Shown here: piece after piece, positions 42,598 through 51,836 of the stretch
How the letters are laid out: the number at the start of each line of letters is the position of its first letter
Position numbering within the stretch: the first letter of the stretch is position 1
Assembly (NCBI GenBank): GCA_002493905.1
Contig: DLAJ01000008.1
Location: 1 to 64,000, forward strand
From: Lachnospiraceae bacterium UBA7050
Lineage (GTDB): Bacteria; Bacillota; Clostridia; Lachnospirales; Lachnospiraceae
Reading direction: 5' to 3'
DNA: 64,000 nt
Translations under genes and position numbers: made by a program
The notes under the pieces: generated by a model
What the model was told of the DNA's origin: nothing
Seen by the model: only the letters and a program-made list of their open reading frames with translations
The model's database searches: none

Positions 42598-42864
42598 ATG
42601 TTCCGTTTATGGGCAAAAATTTGGAAAGAAAATCATTTGCTGCGCGATACTGTAATTGTCGATGACCGTGAAGATACACGGACCCATAAAGTGTTCCGCG
42701 CGCTTGACGAAGTCTGCCTGCGCTTTGATCTCGGTAAGCCGATCTGGCTTGACAGCAATATCCGCGAGTTTCAGCGCCATGCCAAAACCCGCTTCGGACA
42801 AGACAGTTTCATTGAACAGATTCCGTTCGACTATCTGGAATTTCAGATCATCGAAGAGGACTGA
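42598..42864 (+). CDS. 88-residue conserved-looking protein of unknown function
   Basis: MFRLWAKIWKENHLLRDTVI begins a compact acidic/aromatic protein ending IPFDYLEFQIIEED, with an internal DLGKPIWLDSNIREFQRH. Ribosome site gaaagga is well placed and a terminator (43043-43070) follows, so it is a complete transcription unit. No signal or membrane segment. I recall similar hypothetical proteins in Lachnospiraceae but no function. The Pho-box-like promoter suggests a role under phosphate limitation. Confidence 0.75.
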   Translation: MFRLWAKIWKENHLLRDTVIVDDREDTRTHKVFRALDEVCLRFDLGKPIWLDSNIREFQRHAKTRFGQDSFIEQIPFDYLEFQIIEED

Positions 42865-43042
42865 TCTGATTCTATCACATTTTGGTTCTATCACATTCTG
42901 TTTCTATCAAAATATGATCACCACCGAACAATAGGATGCTTCTGTCTCTTTACACCCGGCCGGCTCGTTCACGCACTTCCGCCTGTTAACATCCGTTCCG
43001 CACAATTCTAATTATATGCATGAACTGGAAAAAAATTCCTGC

Positions 43043-43070
43043 CGCAGATAGAAAAATCTGCGTTTTTCTT
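43043..43070 (+). terminator. Terminator after the 88-residue gene
   Basis: cgcagat-agaaaa-atctgcg followed by TTTTTCTTT. The gap 42865-43042 also holds three copies of tctatcaca/a (42877-42913) spaced about 16 bases; no gene. Confidence 0.8.
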
Positions 43071-43118
43071 TGCTCAAAAAAGATTTCCCTATTCAGCATA
43101 TTTTTTCTTTGATTCATA

Positions 43119-43147
43119 TTGACACATTCTTCTATGTGGTGTAATAT
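43119..43147 (+). promoter_or_regulatory. Promoter of the hemolysin III-like gene
   Basis: TTGACA (43119-43124), 17 bases, TAATAT (43142-43147). Confidence 0.75.
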
Positions 43148-43240
43148 TCTTTTCACATCATATAGTTTTTATTACTATGTATAATGTTTCCAAAAACTCT
43201 TATACTAAGAAAAATACATGAAAAAAGGAATGGTGATTTT

Positions 43241-43891
43241 ATGACAATTACAATTCGTGAACCCGGGAGCGCAATCACCCATCTGATCGCAATGATTCTC
43301 GCATCAGCAGCGGCGGCGCCGCTGCTGATTAAGGCAAGCTTGTCAGCAGATTCACGGCATCTCGCCGCAATGACCGTTTTCATCCTCAGCATGGTGCTGC
43401 TCTATGGTGCAAGCACGCTTTATCACTCAGTCAATGTAGAAGGTCGCCTTCTGCGCATATTCCGCAAACTCGATCATATGATGATCTTTGTATTGATCGC
43501 CGGTTCTTATACGCCCGTCTGCCTGATCGTGTTAGGCGGACAGCTCGGCTACACGCTGCTTGCAGTCGTATGGGGAATTGCCCTTGCCGGCATGATCGTC
43601 AAGGCATGCTGGATCACCTGTCCGAAATGGTTTTCTTCCATTCTCTACATTTCAATGGGATGGGTGTGTCTCTTTGTATTCGGCCGGCTCATTCACACGC
43701 TTCCGCTCGCCGCATTTTTATGGCTGCTTGCAGGCGGTCTGATCTATACAGCAGGCGGCATCATTTACGCGATGAAGCTTTCCGTGTTTAATGCAAAGCA
43801 CGCTTATTTCGGTTCGCATGAAGTATTCCATCTGTTTGTGATGGCGGGCAGCATCTGCCATTTCATATTTATGTATGGGTATGTGGCATAA
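43241..43891 (+). CDS. Hemolysin III family (PAQR-type) membrane protein
   Basis: 216 residues from MTITIREPGSAITHL (aagga upstream). Seven membrane segments. The family residues are present: ITHLIAMILASAAAAP, ASTLYHSV, LDHMMIFVLIAGSYTP and, near the end, GSHEVFHLFVMAGS; the Ser, Asp and His residues form the putative metal site of the CREST/PAQR superfamily. The true activity of bacterial members is not settled and haemolysis is not implied. A double hairpin follows the stop. Confidence 0.9.
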   Translation: MTITIREPGSAITHLIAMILASAAAAPLLIKASLSADSRHLAAMTVFILSMVLLYGASTLYHSVNVEGRLLRIFRKLDHMMIFVLIAGSYTPVCLIVLGGQLGYTLLAVVWGIALAGMIVKACWITCPKWFSSILYISMGWVCLFVFGRLIHTLPLAAFLWLLAGGLIYTAGGIIYAMKLSVFNAKHAYFGSHEVFHLFVMAGSICHFIFMYGYVA

Positions 43892-43893
43892 AA

Positions 43894-43947
43894 AAAGACT
43901 TTCGCATCAGCGAAAGTCTTTCGAAGAAATGCCTTTGGCATTTCTTC
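43894..43947. repeat. Double-hairpin element, copy 2
   Basis: Hairpin B (aaagactttcgc-atca-gcgaaagtcttt) then hairpin A (gaagaaatgcc-ttt-ggcatttcttc). Stems are identical to copy 1 at 17332-17385; only the loops differ. It begins 3 bases after the hemolysin III-like stop codon and lies between two convergent genes. Confidence 0.85.
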
Positions 43948-43963
43948 AGGGATTGTGAAGTTT

Positions 43964-44980
43964 TCAATCCTCATATCCGTTCGGGTTATTGCTCTGCCAT
44001 CTCCAGGAATCCTCACACATTTCCCGGATGCCGTACTGTGCGGTCCAGCCCAGCTCTTTCTTCGCAAGCGACGCATCTGCGTAACAGGTCGCAATATCTC
44101 CCGCGCGCCTTTCCTTGATCACATAAGGAATCTTCACTCCGTTTGCTTCTTCAAAATTCTTCACAATATCCAGCACGCTGTAACCCGTACCCGTACCAAG
44201 GTTATAAACCTTTAAGCCCGCCTTCTCCTCAATCTTCTTTAATGCCTTGACATGCCCTGCTGCCAGATCGACCACATGAATATAATCCCTGACACCGGTT
44301 CCGTCCGGCGTATCATAATCGTTTCCAAATACGCCAAGCTGCGGCAGCTTCCCGACTGCGACCTGCGTGATATAAGGCATCAGGTTATTCGGAATACCGT
44401 TCGGATTCTCGCCGATCGTGCCGCTCTTATGCGCACCAATCGGATTGAAATAGCGGAGCAGGATAACGTTCCACTCAGGGTCTGCCTTCTGAATATCACT
44501 CAGAATCTGCTCTAACATCGACTTCGTCCAGCCATAGGGATTTGTGCATTCTCCTTTTGGGCATTGCTCCGTAATCGGGATCACCGCCGGATTGCCGTAT
44601 ACCGTTGCCGAGGAAGAAAAAATTATATTCTTGCAGCCGTGCTTCCGCATCACATCCACAAGCGTCAGCGTTCCTGCAATGTTATTGTTGTAGTATTCCC
44701 AAGGTTTCTGTACGGATTCGCCGACTGCTTTCAGACCGGCAAAATGAATGCAGCTGTCAATGGATTCTTTTGCAAAAATCTCCTCCAGCGCCGTACGGTC
44801 TAGAATATCCGCCTTATAAAAGGGAACCGCCTTACCCGTAATCTTTTCCACACGCTGTAGGGACTTCTCGCTCGAATTGCTCAGGTTATCGACTACGACT
44901 ACATCATAACCCGCATTCTGAAGCTCCACAACCGTATGACTTCCAATATAGCCTGCACCGCCTGTTACTAAAACTGACAT
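43964..44980 (-). CDS. galE: UDP-glucose 4-epimerase
   Basis: 338 residues, the usual length. MSVLVTGGAGYIGSHTVVEL is the NAD-binding Rossmann start; FSSSATVYG and NPYGWTKSMLE give the catalytic Ser and the YxxxK pair; LRYFNPIGAH and VRDYIHVVDLA are GalE signatures. It interconverts UDP-glucose and UDP-galactose for galactose use or glycan synthesis. Ribosome site aaggagg. The sugar nucleotidyltransferase gene is next upstream, a fitting partner. Confidence 0.94.
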   Translation of the reverse strand: MSVLVTGGAGYIGSHTVVELQNAGYDVVVVDNLSNSSEKSLQRVEKITGKAVPFYKADILDRTALEEIFAKESIDSCIHFAGLKAVGESVQKPWEYYNNNIAGTLTLVDVMRKHGCKNIIFSSSATVYGNPAVIPITEQCPKGECTNPYGWTKSMLEQILSDIQKADPEWNVILLRYFNPIGAHKSGTIGENPNGIPNNLMPYITQVAVGKLPQLGVFGNDYDTPDGTGVRDYIHVVDLAAGHVKALKKIEEKAGLKVYNLGTGTGYSVLDIVKNFEEANGVKIPYVIKERRAGDIATCYADASLAKKELGWTAQYGIREMCEDSWRWQSNNPNGYED

Positions 44981-45039
44981 ACCGCGTCCTCCTTATTCTT
45001 GTCAGGGGCACACTACCCGGCACATTTTTCAGTATGAAA

Positions 45040-45960
45040 CTATTCCCACAGCTTCTCCGGATATACGCCCTCATCCTTCAGATTCTGTATGGACTCCACA
45101 ACAAATGGTTTATCTTCCTTATAGGTGACGCCGAACCATTTATCCTTCGACGGCAGCACTTCCACGGTCGCCTTGCCTGCCTGAAGCAGTCTGTCTACTT
45201 CAATCGGCAGAAAACATTCGGCCTTAAGCGGATTCGCCGGGACTTCCTCGGCAAAAAACCTTTGAAGCGCAAGCTCCAGCTCGCCCAAAATACTAGGCAT
45301 GAAGCCCCACATGTTCATCGAAACAAGCGTTTCCACCGGAATCGGTACATAGGTCGCCCCGTCATCCTCAGTATACGCCGCCCCGCCATGCATCTTCACG
45401 ATTTTCGTTCGCTCCGCGATATTGACCAGATAGCCGTTCTGATCAGTAATGCAGCAGCCGCGCGCAACGGAGCCGTTGTCCGTTAACGTGTTGCCTAGCT
45501 CATAGCCCACCATCGCATAACGGTATTTTTCTCCGTCCTCATGCGTCGTCAGAAAATCATACAGCGTCTCAAATGCGCTCTGCCCGTAATAATCGTCCGA
45601 ATTGATGACGGCAAACGGTCCGTCGAGCACATCCCTGCAGCATAAAATAGCATGCGCGGTTCCCCATGGCTTTATACGTCCCTCAGGAATGACAACGCCC
45701 GCGGGAACGTTATCAAGCTCCTGAAACACATATCCGACTTCAATATACCTGCTGACCGTATCGCCGATACAGGACCTGAATTCAGCTTCATTTTCCTTTT
45801 TAATGATGAAAATGACTTTCCGGAAACCTGCCCTGACCGCATCATAGATGGAAAAATCTATGATCTTATTCCCATGTTTGTCAATCGGATCAATCTGTTT
45901 TAATCCGCCGTACCTGCTGCCCATTCCCGCCGCAAGTATTACCAATGTTGGTTGTTCCAT
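45040..45960 (-). CDS. Sugar nucleotidyltransferase-like protein
   Basis: 306 residues. VILAAGMGSRYGGLKQIDP is the NTP-binding signature, INSDDYYG the metal-binding part, and KWFGVTYKEDKPFVVE closes the domain. It belongs to the nucleotidyltransferase fold of sugar-phosphate activating enzymes, but lacks the left-handed helix tail of GlmU/GlgC, and the exact sugar cannot be told. Start with ggaggg. It lies 59 bases ahead of galE on the same strand. Confidence 0.85.
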   Translation of the reverse strand: MEQPTLVILAAGMGSRYGGLKQIDPIDKHGNKIIDFSIYDAVRAGFRKVIFIIKKENEAEFRSCIGDTVSRYIEVGYVFQELDNVPAGVVIPEGRIKPWGTAHAILCCRDVLDGPFAVINSDDYYGQSAFETLYDFLTTHEDGEKYRYAMVGYELGNTLTDNGSVARGCCITDQNGYLVNIAERTKIVKMHGGAAYTEDDGATYVPIPVETLVSMNMWGFMPSILGELELALQRFFAEEVPANPLKAECFLPIEVDRLLQAGKATVEVLPSKDKWFGVTYKEDKPFVVESIQNLKDEGVYPEKLWE

Positions 45961-46086
45961 ATTTCCCTCCTAGTTTAACGTAAATTTTCCGTTTCCTGCA
46001 ATGCAATAATGTTACGATAATCTGTCAAAATGTTGTATGATATCAGCATCCCGCCATTTAGGCACAAATCCATTCAGGCCGCCGGT

Positions 46087-47151
46087 TCATGATCCCGGTT
46101 CCTGTAAATCTTTTCCCCGCCATTTTCTCAAGGAGCGCACGAGCGCGGCATAAATCCTGTCAAGTCCGACCGCCAGCGCATAAATGTAAGCCACGCTGCT
46201 CAAAAACAAGAACAGGGTATTGGAACCGCTCATTGTGATTCCCTGAAAATTCGGCAGATATTTATACAAAAATACATGGTGCAGCAGAAAGTACGCATAA
46301 GAATGCCTTCCGATCAAAACAATCAGCCTTTTTATCCGCTCGGACTTTATCCATTCCGCAGCCTCCATCACAATCAATACCAATGATACGGAAAGGGTAA
46401 AGATCACATGATAAGAATTGAAACGGAAACCTGTCTTTTCCACTGCATATACAACAACAAAAAGAACCGCTCCGGCCGCTGCCGCAATCCGCATGCCGAT
46501 ACGGACCGGCTTCCGGTCCCGCTTCTCACGCAGCATCTCTAACAGCATGCCGAGCACAAAATACATGCTGCACATAAGCGGATTCTTTTCCGGCACAAAC
46601 GGAAACGGGTTATCATAGATCAGGACAATACTTCCCACAAAGAACACAGCAGGCAGAATCCATTTACATTTGCACATCACGTATCGGTACAGCGGGAATA
46701 AAAGATACATGATCACAATCGCGCCCAGAAACCATTCCCCGATCATATAAAAGGTCGGGATCGTCCCGTTAAAATAACCGTCCATTGCGATCACCGACAA
46801 CAAAAAATTAATTTTCGGAGCGCCCGGTATGGACTTAACACGATAAAAAAAATCAAGGAACGCAAATACATACGCAAGCCAAAACAACGGATACAGCCCA
46901 AAAAATCTTTTTTTATAAAATTCTTTCAGCGAAAACGTATCCCGATAGCGGTAGATCAATGACGCTCCCGAAACCATAAAAAAACTCGACACTGCAATCG
47001 GCGCCCATACAATATGCACGATTCCCTGATACAGCTCCACATCCGCATTAATGCCAATCGCCTTCACCGCATAAGAAAAGTGATACGACGTTACCATCAG
47101 AAAACAGATAATGCGGATCAAGTCGAGATATAACACCCGTTGTTTTTTCAT
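46087..47151 (-). CDS. Acyltransferase family 3 membrane protein
   Basis: 354 residues with about ten membrane segments. RVLYLDLIRIICFLMVTSYHF holds the His near the first helix typical of Acyl_transf_3; SSFFMVSGASLIYRYRD and FYKKRFFGLYPLFW follow; the end is FYKYLPNF-like, then a basic tail. Such proteins O-acylate sugars of the envelope or exported glycans. The neighbouring galE and nucleotidyltransferase genes suggest glycan work. The start has caggag upstream. Confidence 0.88.
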   Translation of the reverse strand: MKKQRVLYLDLIRIICFLMVTSYHFSYAVKAIGINADVELYQGIVHIVWAPIAVSSFFMVSGASLIYRYRDTFSLKEFYKKRFFGLYPLFWLAYVFAFLDFFYRVKSIPGAPKINFLLSVIAMDGYFNGTIPTFYMIGEWFLGAIVIMYLLFPLYRYVMCKCKWILPAVFFVGSIVLIYDNPFPFVPEKNPLMCSMYFVLGMLLEMLREKRDRKPVRIGMRIAAAAGAVLFVVVYAVEKTGFRFNSYHVIFTLSVSLVLIVMEAAEWIKSERIKRLIVLIGRHSYAYFLLHHVFLYKYLPNFQGITMSGSNTLFLFLSSVAYIYALAVGLDRIYAALVRSLRKWRGKDLQEPGS

Positions 47152-47341
47152 TTCCCGAACTCCTGTCCTTTCGCAGCCTGCGCAAAATGCCTCTCAGGCG
47201 CAATTCCTTCGAATAAGACAAGTATAACACATTTTTCGCACACTGTCACTTGGATGTGTTATAATTCAGATAGCTCCGGACATGCCGCCTGTATGATGAC
47301 GGCTGCACCGGCAAAAACACAGATAACGGGGGAACATTCTT

Positions 47342-48052
47342 ATGATCAAAGAAAATCTGGCACAGGTCCATGAACGTATCAATGCCGCATGCGCCCGCTG
47401 CGGCCGCACGCCCGATAAAATAACGCTCGTTTCGGTAAGCAAAACAAAGCCCTTTTCCATGATTGAAGAATGCATCGCTGCCGGAGAACATGTTTTCGGT
47501 GAAAACTATGTGCAGGAGCTGTGTGAAAAATATGCACAATGTCAGTCTGACAGCATTACATGGCATATGATCGGCCATCTGCAGCGCAACAAGGTCAAAT
47601 ATATCATAGACAAAGCTGCGCTCATTCATTCCGTCGATTCCCTGCGGCTTGCCGCGCAGATTGAATCGGAAGCGGCAAAAAGGGAACTGATCATGAACAT
47701 TCTGCTTGAGGTCAATATCGCAGAGGAAGAGTCCAAATGGGGTTTTACCGCCGATGAAACAAAAGCAGCCGTCAGGCAGATTGCCACGGAATTCCCACAC
47801 GTCCGCGTCCGCGGGCTCATGACCTCAGCCCCTTACACAGAAGACCCTGAAAGCAACCGCCCGCACTTCCGGCGCCTGCATGCTCTGTTCACAGATATAC
47901 AGACCCATCCGCCAAAGGATGCATCGGGACAGCCGGTCTGCTTTGATACCCTTTCCATGGGAATGACAGGCGATTACGAGGTCGCCATTGAAGAGGGTGC
48001 GACGATGATCCGCGTCGGAACCGGCATTTTTGGCGAACGCAGCTATCTATGA
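47342..48052 (+). CDS. YggS-family PLP-binding protein (PLPBP)
   Basis: 236 residues. LVSVSKTKPFSMI carries the PLP lysine; FGENYVQELCEKY, WHMIGHLQRNKVKYI, VNIAEEESKWGF and SMGMTGDYEVAIEEGATMIRVGTGIFGER complete the single-domain alanine-racemase-like barrel. The family buffers and delivers pyridoxal phosphate and affects amino acid pools. The ATG follows a gggggaa site. It is alone on the plus strand between two minus-strand genes; the promoter region has a TATAAT near 47259. Confidence 0.92.
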   Translation: MIKENLAQVHERINAACARCGRTPDKITLVSVSKTKPFSMIEECIAAGEHVFGENYVQELCEKYAQCQSDSITWHMIGHLQRNKVKYIIDKAALIHSVDSLRLAAQIESEAAKRELIMNILLEVNIAEEESKWGFTADETKAAVRQIATEFPHVRVRGLMTSAPYTEDPESNRPHFRRLHALFTDIQTHPPKDASGQPVCFDTLSMGMTGDYEVAIEEGATMIRVGTGIFGERSYL

Positions 48053-48055
48053 GTA

Positions 48056-48940
48056 TCAAGAGGTCTTTCTCTCATCGTTCTGCTGTTTCTGATACTCGAC
48101 AAAAACATCCAGAATCTCTTTATACAGGCGGTTTCCCTTCTCCTGTTGAAAGCCTTTGACAAGCGCCACGTTTAGCTCGTGCTTATCCGGTGAACGCACG
48201 ACATAATCATACAAAAGCTTATAGCTTCCACTCGCCAGCGCCTCTTCCTTGACCGCCTTGCGGATTTTCTTTCTCATGCATTCCGGCAGCTTCTGCGTCT
48301 CTGAGGTTCTGCGCGACCCAGACCGCTTATTTTCAGTAACCGTCTGCTTTCTTCCTGCGTCAGTCTGCTTACTTTCCGCTCCCGGCTGCTTCCTTCCCAT
48401 GTCAGACTGCTTACTTTCCGCTCCCGGCTGCCTTCTTCCCGTGTCAGACTGCTTACTCCCGTCTTCCTGCCCGTCCTTGTCTGCACTCTGTGCGCCGTTT
48501 TCCGCGGCGGCCTTCGGGATTTCCTGCGTACTCTTTCCGGTTCCCGTTTTCTCGCGCGGCGTCGTCATCTGGGCCGCTGACTTCTGTAAAGATTCGCAGC
48601 GCGTGATCGTAATCTGCTTATCCGCCTTTTTCCAAAATTCAATACAGCTTTCGTATCCCTTATCCTTACTGATAATATAGTATACGCGTTCCTGCCCGCT
48701 TCCGATCAGATATCCAAGATAAGTCGCAAGCTGAAAATCCAAATAATTCTTCGCAACACGCTCCGTCTTTGAATATGTCACATCCGCCTTTGCTTTCGTC
48801 AGCTCCACATGTTTGTCAAACGCGATCGCGCCGGTCCTCGTTCCGTAAAACACGATGACTTTATCATTCACCGACAGTTCTTCTAAGCCGGTCAGTCCCG
48901 CCAGCCCTGTATTCTCCAGATCAACCAGATATGTCGCCAT
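48056..48940 (-). CDS. PIN-like domain protein with 14-residue repeats
   Basis: 294 residues from MATYLVDLENTGL (gggggag upstream). Residues 1-120 resemble a PIN/NYN nuclease fold: YLVDLENTG with an early Asp, VIVFYGTRT, and YYIISKDKGYESCIEF with the later Asp. Residues about 145-225 are low-complexity with a repeated unit ESKQSDMGRKQPGA. The last 70 residues form a helical domain (LPECMRKKIRKAVKEEALASG). Family members may cut RNA; the repeats look like a flexible linker. Converges with yggS with 3 bases between stops. Confidence 0.75.
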   Translation of the reverse strand: MATYLVDLENTGLAGLTGLEELSVNDKVIVFYGTRTGAIAFDKHVELTKAKADVTYSKTERVAKNYLDFQLATYLGYLIGSGQERVYYIISKDKGYESCIEFWKKADKQITITRCESLQKSAAQMTTPREKTGTGKSTQEIPKAAAENGAQSADKDGQEDGSKQSDTGRRQPGAESKQSDMGRKQPGAESKQTDAGRKQTVTENKRSGSRRTSETQKLPECMRKKIRKAVKEEALASGSYKLLYDYVVRSPDKHELNVALVKGFQQEKGNRLYKEILDVFVEYQKQQNDERKTS

Positions 48941-49085
48941 CGATCTCCCCCTTTCTCTCTTTCCGCATGTCTGCGGCATACAGACAAGCCTCACACTTTG
49001 TTTCCTGCGCCAGCTCCCTCTGCCGCGGTGCCCAGCCCTCCCTGCGCCTCACAGCGAGCATCCTCGCATCAGACAGCCTCAGGCT

Positions 49086-50276
49086 TCACAACGAAATTTC
49101 ACTGCCGCATTTATAAACCCGTTTCAGCGTCCAATCCCGGCTGACAACAAGCAGGTCTGCTTTTTTTCCTGCTTCAATGCTTCCGCATTCATCATCCACA
49201 CCAATCGCCGCCGCCGGATTTTTCGTTGCAGCGCGCACCGCCGCTTCCGGCGCGATTCCCATGCGGATTGCTGTAACCATACAGTCATATAGGTTCGTGA
49301 CGCTTCCGGCAATCGTTCCGTCCGAAAGCCGCGCCGTGTTCCCGCACACGCGGACCGCCTGTCCACCAAGCTCATACATGCCGTCCGGCATTCCCGCCGC
49401 CATCATGCTGTCGCTGATCAGAATCACATGCTCCTCTCCAAACAGCCGGAATGCGGCACGGACCGCGCATGGGTCCACATGAACACCGTCGCTGATCAGC
49501 TCCACATCCGCGCAGCAGTCAAAAGCCGCCCCGATTACACCCGGCTCCCGATGCGTAAACGGCGGCATTGCATTATACAAATGCGTAACCTGACTCGCTC
49601 CGGACCGCATCGCTTCAACACATGTCCGGTAATCCGCCGTCGTATGCGCAACCGAAAAACGAATTCCATCTGCGCACTCTCTGATGCAGTCGATCGCCCC
49701 CTCCGTCTCGGGAGCAATTGCCGCGATCTTTGCAAGTCCTCCGGATTCAGCAATCAGACCGCGAAGCATCCCCGCATCCGCCCGCTTAAGATACGCACTG
49801 TTCTGTGCTCCTTTTTTCGCTTCCGATAAAAACGGACCTTCCAGATAAATTCCTTTTAAGCAGGCGCTTCCTTCCGCATATGCCGCTGCTGCCGCGCATA
49901 TGTCGGAAAGCCTTTCTGCCGGAAGCGTCATTGTCGCAGGTGAAAATGTGGTAATTCCGTGCCGCAGTTCATACTGCTCAATGGCTGAGAACGCCTCGTT
50001 CGTTCCCTCGCAGAAATCGTGCCCGGCGCAGCCATGAAAATGAATATCCACAAGCCCCGGCAGAATTACCGCGCCCTGCACATCCTCCACCTCTTCGCCC
50101 TGCACATCGGTCACTTGTCCGCCTTGCACATCTGCCGCTTCTTCCGCCTGCAGGTGTGCCTCCTTTGTATATTCTCCCCTTGGCACAATTCTCTCTATGA
50201 TGCCATTACGGAGCAGAAGGTCTCTGTCACAAAACCCCTGCTCCGCTAAATAGACTGATCCGTTTATGAGCCACAT
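49086..50276 (-). CDS. nagA: N-acetylglucosamine-6-phosphate deacetylase
   Basis: 396 residues. DIHFHGCAGHDFCEG is the metal/substrate start of the amidohydrolase barrel; YLEGPFLSEAKKGAQN, VAHTTADY, VTHLYNAMPPFTHREPG, LISDSMMAAG and NPAAAIGVDDECGSIEAGKKADLLV follow. It converts GlcNAc-6-P to GlcN-6-P for wall-sugar recycling or chitin-type sugar use. Before the HFHG motif there is an unusual insertion of three 8-residue repeats (VQGGQVTD, VQGEEVED, VQGAVILP). No nagB or transporter is adjacent. Confidence 0.92.
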   Translation of the reverse strand: MWLINGSVYLAEQGFCDRDLLLRNGIIERIVPRGEYTKEAHLQAEEAADVQGGQVTDVQGEEVEDVQGAVILPGLVDIHFHGCAGHDFCEGTNEAFSAIEQYELRHGITTFSPATMTLPAERLSDICAAAAAYAEGSACLKGIYLEGPFLSEAKKGAQNSAYLKRADAGMLRGLIAESGGLAKIAAIAPETEGAIDCIRECADGIRFSVAHTTADYRTCVEAMRSGASQVTHLYNAMPPFTHREPGVIGAAFDCCADVELISDGVHVDPCAVRAAFRLFGEEHVILISDSMMAAGMPDGMYELGGQAVRVCGNTARLSDGTIAGSVTNLYDCMVTAIRMGIAPEAAVRAATKNPAAAIGVDDECGSIEAGKKADLLVVSRDWTLKRVYKCGSEISL

Positions 50277-50302
50277 AAAATGTCGTTTCCTTTCCGCGGC
50301 AT

Positions 50303-51604
50303 TTACCGGAGGACTTCCGCAAGCGTGTCAAGCACCTCGTCTCTGCTGAACGGCTTTACAATAAATTTGGATGCGCCCAGCTTGATCGCCTCGATCACTT
50401 TCTGCTGCTGCCCCGCCGCGGTGATCATGACAGCCTTAGCCGCCGGATCAATCTCTTTAATCTTACTCAATGCTTCTACACCGTCCATCACCGGCATGGT
50501 AATATCCAAAGAGATCATATCCGGATGATACTGCTGATAAACTTCCACGGCCTCCTCACCGTTTTCCGCCTCACATACTACAGTATAACCCGCTTTTTCG
50601 ACCAGCACACGCAGCGCATGACGAATCAGCAGGGAATCATCAACAATGACAATCGTACCTTTACTATCCTCCGTCACCGCACTTCCCGCCTGCTTGCCCG
50701 CCTGCTTCTTATACGGCGTCTCCCCCGGAATCAGTTCCTCATTTACGGAAATAAAAAGCTCCAGTTCCTTCCCCTTCAGATAAATCGGCACAATATATCC
50801 TTTGCCTTTCATCTGCTGGTCTTCATAAGCAAACGGCGATTCCATATCAACATTGACGCCTTTCTCGCTTAAGCTGGATGCGAACAGACCGCTGCAGACA
50901 TTCGCGAACTCGCCGATCACATCATAGGCAATATCCTTTTTGCGTGCCTGATCACCGGCATATCCCGTTGCAAGCGTATAAAGTCCGTCGCCATTCTCTT
51001 TTCCCACAAAAGCAAGCCAGACCTGATAGTCCCCGATCATCTTCTGCCCTGCCAGTGCATGATACTCATAATCCTCCACGCGGTGTATCCGGTCAATATA
51101 AAAATCCGTCGTGATAAACCGCGCAATGTTTCTAAGCACAAGCGCTGTCACATCCGTCACGAACGGCTTTGCCGCAAACGCAAATACCGGAACAATCGCA
51201 TCGATATCATCTTTCTTCAGCGCCTTCATATCCTGGTCCGAAAAGCCCTTACGCTCCTGAAACTCCGACAGATACGCGTCAATCTCGGATACCGGAACAC
51301 AGTCTTTCTCAACAAGTATCTGCAGAAATTTCATAAACGCATTTCCCTGCTGGTCCAAAATCTCCATCAGCTGCTTCATGGTCAGATAGCCTTTTTCCAA
51401 TGCAATATCGCCAAAACGCTTATCCTGCTGCGCCTGCAGATGGTGTATTTCCTCTACCTGCGTATTCGTCAGATAACCCGCTGCCACAGCAATCGTTCCC
51501 AATTTCGCGCGGGCATCGGTCTGCTCCGCTAATACACTATCCATCATCTCTTTGGTAATCACGTTTTGTTCGAGCAAAAACGCGCCAAACAATTGACTAA
51601 ACAT
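50303..51604 (-). CDS. Response regulator fused to MshEN-like and CheX-like regions
   Basis: 433 residues. Residues about 1-75 repeat LGAFLLEQNVITKEMMD / YLTNTQVEEIHHLQ / YLTMKQLMEIL, like the cyclic di-GMP binding MshEN/GSPII_E motif. Residues about 125-290 (ALVLRNIARFITTDFYI, IGEFANVCSGLFAS) resemble the CheX/CheC phosphatase group. The C-terminal 120 residues are a receiver with DDS, the phospho-Asp in DMISLDITMPVMDG and the Lys in FIVKPFS. No output DNA domain. It could link cyclic di-GMP to a chemotaxis or motility output. Confidence 0.75.
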   Translation of the reverse strand: MFSQLFGAFLLEQNVITKEMMDSVLAEQTDARAKLGTIAVAAGYLTNTQVEEIHHLQAQQDKRFGDIALEKGYLTMKQLMEILDQQGNAFMKFLQILVEKDCVPVSEIDAYLSEFQERKGFSDQDMKALKKDDIDAIVPVFAFAAKPFVTDVTALVLRNIARFITTDFYIDRIHRVEDYEYHALAGQKMIGDYQVWLAFVGKENGDGLYTLATGYAGDQARKKDIAYDVIGEFANVCSGLFASSLSEKGVNVDMESPFAYEDQQMKGKGYIVPIYLKGKELELFISVNEELIPGETPYKKQAGKQAGSAVTEDSKGTIVIVDDSLLIRHALRVLVEKAGYTVVCEAENGEEAVEVYQQYHPDMISLDITMPVMDGVEALSKIKEIDPAAKAVMITAAGQQQKVIEAIKLGASKFIVKPFSRDEVLDTLAEVLR

Positions 51605-51728
51605 ATTGGCACCTTCCCCCTTTGCGGCCTTTTCTGACGCCCCGCATTGCAGCGCCCTACCTATTTCTACATTGTACTATAAATCATCCCGGATTTGAAG
51701 CTATTTTTGTGAAAAACAGGTAATTTAT

Positions 51729-51757
51729 TTGTCAAAGCATCCAAACAGATGTATAAT
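51729..51757 (+). promoter_or_regulatory. Promoter of the 72-residue gene
   Basis: TTGTCA (51729-51734), 17 bases, TATAAT (51752-51757). Confidence 0.7.
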
Positions 51758-51836
51758 TGTTATAACTATCTGACGGAACTGTTCATTTCATCGGAGCAGT
51801 CCCGCATCAAATCATTTCAAAAGGAGCGGCACAGAT

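Noticed and set aside
42877..42913. Three copies of tctatcaca after the 88-residue gene, first thought to be a CRISPR-like array
   Set aside because: Only three short, imperfect units without spacers of constant length and no cas genes; simple slippage repeat.
43241..43891. Hemolysin as a virulence factor
   Set aside because: The family name is historical; the sequence shows a PAQR-type membrane protein with no toxin features.
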